In this document: piece by piece, positions 1-4,977 of the stretch
How positions within the stretch are numbered: the stretch's first letter is position 1
Layout: the number at the start of each line of letters is the position of its first letter
Assembly: GCA_024687845.1 (NCBI GenBank)
Contig: JAILEL010000278.1
Span: 1 to 5,318, forward strand
Direction: 5' to 3'
DNA from: Eubacterium sp.
Lineage (GTDB): Bacteria; Bacillota_A; Clostridia; Lachnospirales; Lachnospiraceae
DNA: 5,318 bases
Notes under the pieces: model-generated
What the model was told of the DNA's origin: nothing
Databases searched by the model: none
The model's input: only the letters and a program-made list of their open reading frames with translations
Position numbers and translations under genes: made by a program

Positions 1-113
1 AGCCTTATATAATCGCTTTCCTTCATCCCTGACTCCAAGGCCCTCGCTGATAAGAGTTCAGCTTCCTTTTCTGAAATTCTAAAGCCTTTAACAATCGATT
101 TCCCTCTCGCCAT
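1..113 (-). CDS. MobC-like / ribbon-helix-helix mobilisation protein, N-terminal part
   Basis: Thirty-seven codons are visible before the window edge, so this is the N-terminal part of a longer gene. The product starts MARGKSIVKGFRISEKEAEL and continues to a GMKESDYIR segment around residues 29-37. The pattern of a basic start, a short strand 'KGFRISEKE', an amphipathic helix and then 'G-M-x-x-S-x-Y-I-R' is typical of MobC-type relaxosome accessory proteins and related ribbon-helix-helix DNA-binding proteins. Those proteins bind oriT and help the relaxase to nick. ATG at 113 is chosen because GGAGG (121-125) lies 7 nt upstream; an in-frame ATG at 119 is too close to that site. A candidate oriT lies at 4919-4977, and removing the intervening element would put it about 90 bp upstream of this gene, the usual arrangement. 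A generic ribbon-helix-helix repressor remains possible because only the N terminus is visible. Confidence 0.6.
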   Translation of the reverse strand, partial: MARGKSIVKGFRISEKEAELLSARALESGMKESDYIR

Positions 114-120
114 AAGCATT

Positions 121-126
121 CCTCCC
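121..126 (-). promoter_or_regulatory. Ribosome binding site of the mobC-like gene
   Basis: GGGAGG on the minus strand lies 7 nt before the ATG at 113. It decides between that ATG and the in-frame ATG at 119, which is only 1 nt from the site. The leader up to the element end (127-202) contains a TATACA hexamer (137-142) but no convincing -35 box at 16-18 bp from it, so no promoter is called here. Confidence 0.75.
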
Positions 127-202
127 TTCTTTTATCTGTATAAAATCTCTGGTCACATCACCTTCAGTTTTGACGTTTTGAAATCATTTGAATAATAGCG
201 TT

Positions 203-232
203 ATCTTTAGTTGATGGGGTGTACACCACGTT
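203..232 (-). repeat. Left terminal inverted repeat
   Basis: Read outward on the minus strand, this matches the right-end repeat (4882-4911) at 23 of 30 positions without gaps. Two blocks are conserved: an inner block AACGTGGTGTACA (here AACGT, GTG and ACA are shared) and an outer block of 11 nt, CAACTAAAGAT, that is identical. The seven differences are at repeat positions 6, 10, 14-16, 18 and 19. Two conserved blocks with a variable middle fit two protein-binding sites for recombinase subunits. Confidence 0.75.
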
Positions 233-240
233 ACACCCCA
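215..240. terminator. Hairpin overlapping the left terminal repeat, possible terminator
   Basis: TGGGGTGTA (215-223) pairs perfectly with TACACCCCA (232-240) around an 8-nt loop. On the plus strand the stem is followed by a T-rich tract (TATTTTCTTAGTTTTTT, 241-257), so it could stop antisense transcription entering the element from the mob side. On the minus strand, in the direction of the transposition operon, no T-run follows, so it would be a weak terminator there. It overlaps the left repeat and has no counterpart at the right end, so a role as a recombination structure is equally possible. Confidence 0.45.
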
Positions 241-264
241 TATTTTCTTAGTTTTTTACGTCTG

Positions 265-690
265 CTACAGATTTTTTTGTTCACTACGTTGTAACTGTAA
301 GCGGCGTAATGCTACCTTAAGTTTTTCATTCTCATCCAGGATTTCCTGACGATCAATCAACTGTTCAATAAGCATTCTTTTTTCTTTCTTTAAATGATTG
401 ATTTCTTCTCTTAGCTGATGTTCTCGACTAATCCCTTCTTTAACACTTACTCTTTGTACTGTATTTGCATCTTCATTTCCAAATGCTTTTAAACTCTCAA
501 TCCGTTCTTTTAACACCTCAGTCCTATATAATGTCGTCCTTGAAACCCCCGATAGCTTAGATACTGACACATATGTAATCTTCTTCCCCTGTCTCTTAAG
601 CATATCTATCGCCTCATTTGCTAATCGGATACATTCTTCACTTCGTTCTCTAGTTGCTTCCTCTAATCCTCTTAACTGATTTTTATTCAT
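265..690 (-). CDS. TnpC-like transposition helper (DUF6262-type), HTH plus coiled coil
   Basis: A 141-aa protein starting MNKNQLRGLEEATRERSEE. Residues about 1-37 are helical and charged. Residues about 38-56 (ITYVSVSKLSGVSRTTLYR) form a clear helix-turn-helix of the TetR-like kind. Residues about 88-133 are a heptad-rich coiled coil. This layout and its place as last gene after tyrosine recombinases match TnpC of Tn554 (about 125 aa), an accessory protein that influences transposition frequency and orientation but is not a recombinase. The start is ATG at 690: GGAGG lies at 700-704, 9 nt upstream, and the start overlaps the previous stop as ATGAATAA (683-690). The longer frame to 714 would begin with TTG and has no ribosome binding site. 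The last codons (QRSEQ) encode a copy of the inner block of the terminal repeat. Function is inferred from family and context; no enzymatic residues are visible. Confidence 0.8.
   Translation of the reverse strand: MNKNQLRGLEEATRERSEECIRLANEAIDMLKRQGKKITYVSVSKLSGVSRTTLYRTEVLKERIESLKAFGNEDANTVQRVSVKEGISREHQLREEINHLKKEKRMLIEQLIDRQEILDENEKLKVALRRLQLQRSEQKNL
278..291 (-). repeat. Internal copy of the inner terminal-repeat block, inside the tnpC-like gene
   Basis: The minus strand reads CAACGTAGTGAACA, identical over 14 nt to plus-strand 4881-4894 at the right end, and 11 of 13 to the block in the left terminal repeat (220-232). It lies about 45 bp inside the left terminal block in the same orientation, within the last codons of the tnpC-like gene (Q-R-S-E-Q). 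It may be an accessory recombinase binding site; this is inference. Confidence 0.5.
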
Positions 691-2206
691 TGATCTGTTC
701 CTCCAATTGTTCAACCAATGGTTTTAAATATTGATGCTTTACATACTGGCGTTGCCAATCTCTTTCTCGTCCCAATTCTTTTAATCTTTGCATCTCCAGC
801 TCTAATACTTCTAATTCTTTTTTCAGTACTGGATAATACCTCGCTTCTGTAACATAATTAGGGCAATTATAAAAAAAACACCCATCTCCATCCGTACAAT
901 TTCCTCTTCTGAAATCATATAAACACACACCATTTGGTAACGGATTGTAACTAAGTGTTTTCGCTAATGTTGCCATTGCTTCTTCTATCTCTGATTCTGT
1001 TTTACCTTGAAAATAACAGTCCAGCTTTTTACGTATCTCGCCAGCTCTGATTCCAGCCAACTTTGATTCTTTACCTAAAATCATAGATGTATACATTTCC
1101 TGTACCTCGTCATTCTTTAATGTTAAATAGTGTGCCGTCATTTCAATTGATACATGTGCGAAATGTTTTTTGATATAAGTTAACGGCACATTCTTTTTTA
1201 TTAGATTTTTTACAAATGTTGCCCGAAACTGATGGGATGCCAAGGAATATATTTCTCCATTATCATCTCGGATATTATGGCGTTTCATAAACGCTTTCAA
1301 ACGCCTTCCAGTCCACTCTGTACCTTTTGCAGTTCTGATCACCTGATATTTTGTTAAAAACAATTCTTTTCTACCGCTTTCTTCACGAAGTAATCTTGTT
1401 AATGCCTCTAGATTCTTTACTGTATTTACCACAAGTTCATTTACAAGAATTTTATGATTAATCGCATCGCCTCGCTCTGTTTTACTTATAGTAACATTCA
1501 TATACGCTGTTCCATCGGACAAATACTCTATACACCCTTCCGTAAGCGATAGAACCTCATTTATACGCAATCCTGTTTGGCTTTGTATAATAATACCTGC
1601 GCTGGTCAGACCAAACCTTTCTCTATTTATTGCACAATCTAATATCTGATCAAAAATTTTATCCGGAATTGGCTGTGTCTTATTTAGTTCAATCTGTCTA
1701 TTTCTTTTCCATATATCCCTTGATGATATCAGAGCAAATACATCTTCTCTTGGCACCTCCCACCCCTTTTCTCTGCCAATCCGAAATAATTCTTCCAGAA
1801 CACTTGTCATTGTATATCCGGTTCTTTCGGATACATGCTTTTCTTCTTTCAGATAACCAACAAAATCAAGCATATCTGACTCCTGATAATTAATCAGGGA
1901 ATAAATATTCTGCTCTTCACAATAATGAAAAAAAGTTGGAAAACAGCCATTTACATAACCAATTACCGTTCTCGGTTTTACCCTACCAAGTTTGTAATAC
2001 GCATATTTTTTCATCAGTTTCCTGTATTCCATAGTTGCAAAAACATCAAATCGAAGTTTTTTTGCTCCCGACTTTAGCGTTACATCCTGCATATATTGCT
2101 CCATATCCCATATATCATCTGTATAAAACGAGTTACCGATTGAAATTGTATTTTCCTCTTTGTCCTCTAAGTTCTGAAGTGTTATTATTTTTGCTGAATT
2201 AAGCAT
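683..2206 (-). CDS. Tyrosine recombinase (TnpB-like), third of the trio, Cys-rich C terminus
   Basis: A 507-aa protein starting MLNSAKIITLQNLEDKEENT. Residues about 54-155 look like the helical core-binding domain and about 180-375 the catalytic domain. The full active set is visible: R214 (TGLRINEV), K242 (ISKTERG), H325 and R328 (SHQFRAT), H351 (FAHVS) and nucleophile Y360 (TAHY). The 'FAH' replaces the usual 'LGH'. After the catalytic domain come four cysteines, C428-x8-C437-x5-C443-x4-C448, a plausible metal site, then a coiled coil (about 455-505). Tn554 TnpB likewise is a long recombinase with extra C-terminal sequence. Start: ATG 2206 has GGAGG at 2216-2220 and overlaps the preceding stop as ATGCTTAA. 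The longer frame to 2251 starts with TTG, lacks a ribosome site and would overlap by 53 bp. It overlaps the next gene by 8 bp. It probably acts with the other two recombinases at the element ends. Confidence 0.87.
   Translation of the reverse strand: MLNSAKIITLQNLEDKEENTISIGNSFYTDDIWDMEQYMQDVTLKSGAKKLRFDVFATMEYRKLMKKYAYYKLGRVKPRTVIGYVNGCFPTFFHYCEEQNIYSLINYQESDMLDFVGYLKEEKHVSERTGYTMTSVLEELFRIGREKGWEVPREDVFALISSRDIWKRNRQIELNKTQPIPDKIFDQILDCAINRERFGLTSAGIIIQSQTGLRINEVLSLTEGCIEYLSDGTAYMNVTISKTERGDAINHKILVNELVVNTVKNLEALTRLLREESGRKELFLTKYQVIRTAKGTEWTGRRLKAFMKRHNIRDDNGEIYSLASHQFRATFVKNLIKKNVPLTYIKKHFAHVSIEMTAHYLTLKNDEVQEMYTSMILGKESKLAGIRAGEIRKKLDCYFQGKTESEIEEAMATLAKTLSYNPLPNGVCLYDFRRGNCTDGDGCFFYNCPNYVTEARYYPVLKKELEVLELEMQRLKELGRERDWQRQYVKHQYLKPLVEQLEEQINE
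700..704 (-). promoter_or_regulatory. Ribosome binding site that fixes the tnpC-like start
   Basis: GGAGG lies 9 nt before ATG 690, inside the 3' end of the preceding recombinase gene. It supports the 141-aa product rather than a 149-aa product from TTG at 714. Confidence 0.75.
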
Positions 2207-3617
2207 CTTCAATGTCCTCCAATCTTCGAATAATCTCACGTAACACTTCAATTGTCTGAGTTAAATGAGCAGCATAATGTTCTCCAAAAACATTGTCTTT
2301 CAATTGTTCTTCTAGTGATTTCAGATGATTCTTGTGTGTTTCCAGATATTCTGGTGTTGTAATGAATCTAGAGCAACTTAAGCACTTATGTTTCCTCAAT
2401 AATCTGTCACATATTTCCCCATTCTTTACTGGCTTTGTGCAGTAACCATCACACATCTTGGCTGCACCTTGCTGGTTATCCCTAAACCATTCCAACTCGT
2501 CAGCATTAGCAATAATACTTTCATCAACAGATTTGATATTTCCTATAACACCTATTGATTTGAAAATTCCAACGCGCTGTTTATCTTTCACATCTGCATA
2601 ATACTTTGCTGTTGTTGCTGGAGTTGCATGCCCAAGAAAACTCTGTATCACATTAATATTGACTCCATTTGATAGCATATCCGTAGCAAGCGTCCTACGA
2701 AATTGATGCGACGACAGATGATAAATATTTCCGTTATCATCAAGAATCTTATGATCCTCAGGAAATCTTCGAATCCAGCTCCCCATAACACTTCTACTTA
2801 CACTATGAATAGTAGTTCCATTATCTCTTAGAAATAAGTAGTTTTTTAATTCTTTATCGTCTGTTCTGATTCGTATATCCCGTGTATGCTCCAAAAGACT
2901 ATTTACCGCAACTGCACATTCTGCGCGAACCGGTAAAGGTTGCCGTTCTTTACTATTTTTATGATCCATCCACTTCATTGTATAGCCATTAATCAGATGC
3001 TCCTCTAAACAATCGACTCGAAGCGTGCATAGTTCGCTAATCCGCATTCCGGTATATTTCAAAATCGTAATACCAGCCTTTAAATAAATATTTTCTTCCT
3101 CTGACAAAGCAGAATTAATCTGTTCCATCACACCATCTGGGATATATTCAATTTTTACTTTTCGGTTATACTTTACATTGACGCAGTCTATAAAAAGATC
3201 TCCTTCCGGTAAAAGTTCCCTGCAATGCCTCTGCCCATATAGAATCATCCCTTTTACAGCGGAATACATAAACAATTGCGTAGATTTACTGTAAGGTTTT
3301 CCTTTTTTGTTGAGCACAGTTGCAAGGTATGTCTGATATTCCTCCATACTTTGTGGTGTTAGATCCTTCAGACTTTCTATTCGTTTTATGACAAGATATG
3401 GATAAAACACGCTGACTATCTGTTTTAATCTACTAGACAATGCTAGTATCTCCAAATTACGAGATCTATACTCATGCCAAACATATGATTTCATTAGTTC
3501 TTTTACATCTTCTTTTTGTATTCCCGTAAAATCAAATATTGCAGTCTTTCCATAATTCAGACTCATTGGATCTGTTACTCGTTCTGTCCATATATCTCCT
3601 TCAGGGCGCTTACTCAT
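2199..3617 (-). CDS. Tyrosine recombinase (TnpB-like), second of the trio, Cys-rich C terminus
   Basis: A 472-aa protein. Residues about 35-135 form the helical core-binding region and about 155-350 the phage-integrase catalytic fold. All active residues are present: R192 (YTGMRISEL), a Lys at K220 or K223 (DHKNSKERQPLPV), H304 and R307 (SSHQFRRTL), H330 (FLGHATPATT) and nucleophile Y339 or the adjacent Y340. H330 to Y339 is the usual nine-residue spacing. The tail has C389-x3-C393-x9-C403-x8-C412-x2-C415, likely a zinc-binding fold, then a charged helical, probably coiled-coil, end (about 425-470). The start ATG 3617 is preceded by GGGGGTGA (3623-3630) and overlaps the upstream stop as ATGAGTAA (3610-3617). 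It would cut and rejoin DNA at the element ends together with its neighbours. It is not a degraded copy of the third recombinase: the Cys spacing and the N-terminal part differ. Confidence 0.87.
   Translation of the reverse strand: MSKRPEGDIWTERVTDPMSLNYGKTAIFDFTGIQKEDVKELMKSYVWHEYRSRNLEILALSSRLKQIVSVFYPYLVIKRIESLKDLTPQSMEEYQTYLATVLNKKGKPYSKSTQLFMYSAVKGMILYGQRHCRELLPEGDLFIDCVNVKYNRKVKIEYIPDGVMEQINSALSEEENIYLKAGITILKYTGMRISELCTLRVDCLEEHLINGYTMKWMDHKNSKERQPLPVRAECAVAVNSLLEHTRDIRIRTDDKELKNYLFLRDNGTTIHSVSRSVMGSWIRRFPEDHKILDDNGNIYHLSSHQFRRTLATDMLSNGVNINVIQSFLGHATPATTAKYYADVKDKQRVGIFKSIGVIGNIKSVDESIIANADELEWFRDNQQGAAKMCDGYCTKPVKNGEICDRLLRKHKCLSCSRFITTPEYLETHKNHLKSLEEQLKDNVFGEHYAAHLTQTIEVLREIIRRLEDIEDA
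2216..2220 (-). promoter_or_regulatory. Ribosome binding site that fixes the third recombinase start
   Basis: GGAGG lies 9 nt before ATG 2206, within the 3' end of the second recombinase gene. It makes the TTG at 2251 an unlikely start and gives the same 8-bp overlap seen at the other two junctions. Confidence 0.75.
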
Positions 3618-4686
3618 TTATATCACCCCCTGTAAGGATACTCTTGTTCCAATACTCAGCCAGACTCTCATTCAGATACTTACCTGAGATATGAATATAC
3701 CTTTGAGAAGTACTGACCTGTTCATGACCTGCAATAATCCGAATCAAACTGATATCCATACCAGTTTCAGTAAGTCTAGATATAAAAGTATGCCTGCAAT
3801 CGTGAAAATTCATTTCAATTCCGGTGCTTTCAGATACAAGTTTAAATACACCATATATACTTCTATAACTAAGTCTGTTTCCTATCATTCCAGGTTTATT
3901 GGCTATAAACAAATAATCATGCTCAGTATCAACAAGCCCTCTCTCTTCCATAATAAAATCATCTAATTCCTGAATAAGTATCATTGGAACATACAAATCT
4001 CTAGTTTTTCCCTTAGACTTAATTCCTTCTAATACACAGATTTCTTTACTTATATCTGGGTAAGGAATCTGAGAGATTTTCAAATCCAAAACTTCCTGTA
4101 TTCTGGCACCTGTTAGATATAAAACTTTAAAAATTAGCTGATCTCTTCTTGTAGGAAGCTGCTTCATAAATTCTACTGCTTCATCTTCTGATATTAGATG
4201 AATTCGCCTTTGCGTTTCTTTAACCTTGAATACTGAACTTCTAACTTTATTATCGTATCCGATATGTGACAGCATACCTCTTCTTAATGTTCCTGCATTT
4301 ACCTCTTCTAACAAAATAGGATTTACTGTTCCATATGTTATATTACAAAACTTGTAAAAACTTCTGACAGTTGACAGCATTCTATTGATTGTCTTTGCTG
4401 TCAGTTCACTCTCACGGTATAAAGCTGGCATATCATCAGTCCGCCGTAAATAATCAATAAAATCTAGAATCGTGTCTGGTGTTGCATTCATGACATCATA
4501 TTCATATTCTCCAAGAAAATCATAGTAAACTTTTAGATCACGTCCATTTGCTTTAATAGTATTAAACGCGCGCCCCTTCCTTATTTGATTTTTTAGAAAT
4601 CGGAAAACCGGTATCACAATTCTCATATTATCATCAAGTAGTACCACCTCCTTTCTCTCGTCAGATTCATTAACAAATAATTCCAT
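3610..4686 (-). CDS. Tyrosine recombinase, TnpA-like, first gene of the transposition operon
   Basis: A 358-aa protein, close to TnpA of Tn554 (361 aa). Residues about 20-120 are a SAM-like core-binding domain (FRFLKNQIRKGRAFNTIKAN, then LSTVRSFYKFC). Residues about 160-345 are the catalytic domain with every active residue: R195 (LTGARIQEVLDL), K225 (GIKSKGKTRD), H295 and R298 (FHDCRHTF), H321 (AGHEQVSTSQRY) and nucleophile Y330. Unlike the two downstream recombinases it has no Cys-rich tail and ends soon after the tyrosine, as simple XerC/D-like integrases do. ATG 4686 is preceded by AGGAGG (4693-4698) with a 6-nt gap. It is the first gene after a 195-bp non-coding end segment, so transcription of the whole operon probably starts just upstream. 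Its stop overlaps the next start by 8 bp. The tyrosine recombinase assignment is very secure; the TnpA label rests on length and gene order. Confidence 0.9.
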   Translation of the reverse strand: MELFVNESDERKEVVLLDDNMRIVIPVFRFLKNQIRKGRAFNTIKANGRDLKVYYDFLGEYEYDVMNATPDTILDFIDYLRRTDDMPALYRESELTAKTINRMLSTVRSFYKFCNITYGTVNPILLEEVNAGTLRRGMLSHIGYDNKVRSSVFKVKETQRRIHLISEDEAVEFMKQLPTRRDQLIFKVLYLTGARIQEVLDLKISQIPYPDISKEICVLEGIKSKGKTRDLYVPMILIQELDDFIMEERGLVDTEHDYLFIANKPGMIGNRLSYRSIYGVFKLVSESTGIEMNFHDCRHTFISRLTETGMDISLIRIIAGHEQVSTSQRYIHISGKYLNESLAEYWNKSILTGGDINE

Positions 4687-4692
4687 CTTGTA

Positions 4693-4698
4693 CCTCCT
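4693..4698 (-). promoter_or_regulatory. Ribosome binding site of the TnpA-like gene
   Basis: AGGAGG on the minus strand, 6 nt before ATG 4686. It is a near-perfect match to the anti-Shine-Dalgarno sequence and confirms the start. Confidence 0.8.
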
Positions 4699-4712
4699 GT
4701 ACTTTTTAACAT

Positions 4713-4726
4713 GGTGAACAGTTACC
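4713..4726. promoter_or_regulatory. Imperfect palindrome in the tnp operon leader, possible operator
   Basis: GGTGAACAGTTACC is a near-palindrome around a central A. It overlaps a second small repeat, AACAG (4717-4721) with CTGTT (4726-4730). It lies between the proposed promoter and the ribosome binding site, and its GTGAACA (4714-4720) is shared with the inner block of the right terminal repeat (4888-4894). Binding by a recombinase or by the TnpC-like protein, giving autoregulation, is possible but inferred only from position and symmetry. Confidence 0.3.
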
Positions 4727-4731
4727 TGTTG

Positions 4732-4760
4732 CTTTTACCATATAAAAAAAGCACAGTCTA
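4732..4760 (-). promoter_or_regulatory. Candidate promoter of the transposition operon
   Basis: On the minus strand TAGACT (4755-4760) as -35 and TAAAAG (4732-4737) as -10 are 17 bp apart, with a TGG before the -10 that gives an extended -10 (TGn). Each hexamer matches consensus at four of six positions. The -10 lies within a 7-bp inverted repeat, TGCTTTT (4730-4736) with AAAAGCA (4747-4753), so a bound protein could occlude it. This is the best candidate in the leader but only moderate in quality. Confidence 0.35.
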
Positions 4761-4791
4761 TCAGATTAACTCCAACTAAATAATAATCTGA
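4761..4791. repeat. Subterminal hairpin with a copy of the outer terminal-repeat block in its loop
   Basis: TCAGATTA (4761-4768) and TAATCTGA (4784-4791) are perfect 8-bp arms. The 15-nt loop contains CTCCAACTAAA up to 4780, an 11-nt exact direct copy of 4898-4908 in the right terminal repeat (first base at 4770). The loop copy is in the same orientation as the right end, about 128 bp inside it. It may be an accessory recombinase binding site. Confidence 0.5.
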
Positions 4792-4881
4792 CATCATGCA
4801 CCTTCTTATCAGTTTGTATTTTGATGAAATTATTGCCTACACCTCTAATATTTCCTTGCTTTGTTGCAAATTTAACTTCCC

Positions 4882-4911
4882 AACGTAGTGAACATTTCTC
4901 CAACTAAAGAT
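4882..4911 (+). repeat. Right terminal inverted repeat
   Basis: Partner of 203-232. The inner block AACGTAGTGAACA (4882-4894) and outer block CAACTAAAGAT (4901-4911) are separated by a short pyrimidine-rich stretch. The ungapped 23-of-30 match and the placement of both copies just outside the four-gene operon mark this as the element end. The oriT-like hairpin begins only 8-9 bp beyond it. Confidence 0.75.
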
Positions 4912-4918
4912 GATAGTG

Positions 4919-4977
4919 GCAAGATACGCAAAACCTATATAGGTTGGGTTTTGCATCTTGTTAGGGGACACCCCTAA
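4919..4977. other. Candidate oriT (MOBP-type) with two hairpins
   Basis: An inverted repeat spans 4920-4960: CAAGAT-(AC)-GCAAAACC on the left pairs with GGTTTTGCATCTTG on the right, 14 bp with a 2-nt bulge. Its centre holds a perfect palindrome, AACCTATATAGGTT (4933-4946). A second hairpin follows, TTAGGGG (4961-4967), loop ACA, CCCCTAA (4971-4977). Known: RP4/MOBP origins carry an inverted repeat next to a nic site with consensus YATCYTG|Y. Both outer edges fit it exactly: CATCTTG|T on the plus strand (4954-4961) and TATCTTG|C on the minus strand (4919-4926). The MobC-like gene on the other side of the element supports a mobilisation locus. Inference: this is the origin of transfer; the plus-strand site would make the mob genes enter last, as is usual. 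A regulatory double hairpin is the alternative. Confidence 0.6.

Larger units (their letters stand above)
203..4911 (-). mobile_element. Tn554/RIT-like transposon with three tyrosine recombinases and a TnpC-like helper, no cargo
   Basis: Seen: imperfect 30-bp terminal inverted repeats at 203-232 and 4882-4911 enclose four overlapping minus-strand genes. The genes are a 358-aa, a 472-aa and a 507-aa tyrosine recombinase and a 141-aa helix-turn-helix/coiled-coil protein. Known: Tn554 of staphylococci has tnpA, tnpB and tnpC in this order, uses tyrosine recombinases and makes no target duplication. RIT elements carry three overlapping integrase genes but are not known for a TnpC. Inferred: this is a self-contained element combining both features. 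No passenger gene is present: the only non-coding internal stretches are 233-264 and 4687-4881. Outside the repeats, ATAGCG (195-200) and ATAGTG (4913-4918) may be remnants of the target core. The exact ends could be off by a core of about 6-8 bp. Confidence 0.75.

Noticed and set aside
170..198. Plus-strand promoter-like pair TTGACG and TAATAG with 17-bp spacing, reading into the element
   Set aside because: The -10 match is poor, no plus-strand gene follows, and the sequence is AT-rich flank; left as chance.
1630..1893. Plus-strand 87-codon open frame
   Set aside because: It lies wholly antisense to the catalytic region of the third recombinase, has no ribosome binding site and its product resembles no known protein; a shadow frame.
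2207..2251. Longer N terminus for the third recombinase from TTG at 2251
   Set aside because: No ribosome binding site, a 53-bp overlap with the previous gene, and a well-placed GGAGG with ATG at 2206 giving the same overlap as the other junctions.
683..3617. The second and third recombinases as a frameshift-split or recently duplicated gene
   Set aside because: Each has its own complete catalytic set, its own N-terminal domain and a different Cys spacing, and each has its own start and ribosome binding site.
3691..3966. Plus-strand 91-codon open frame
   Set aside because: Antisense to the conserved catalytic domain of the TnpA-like recombinase, which explains the sequence fully.
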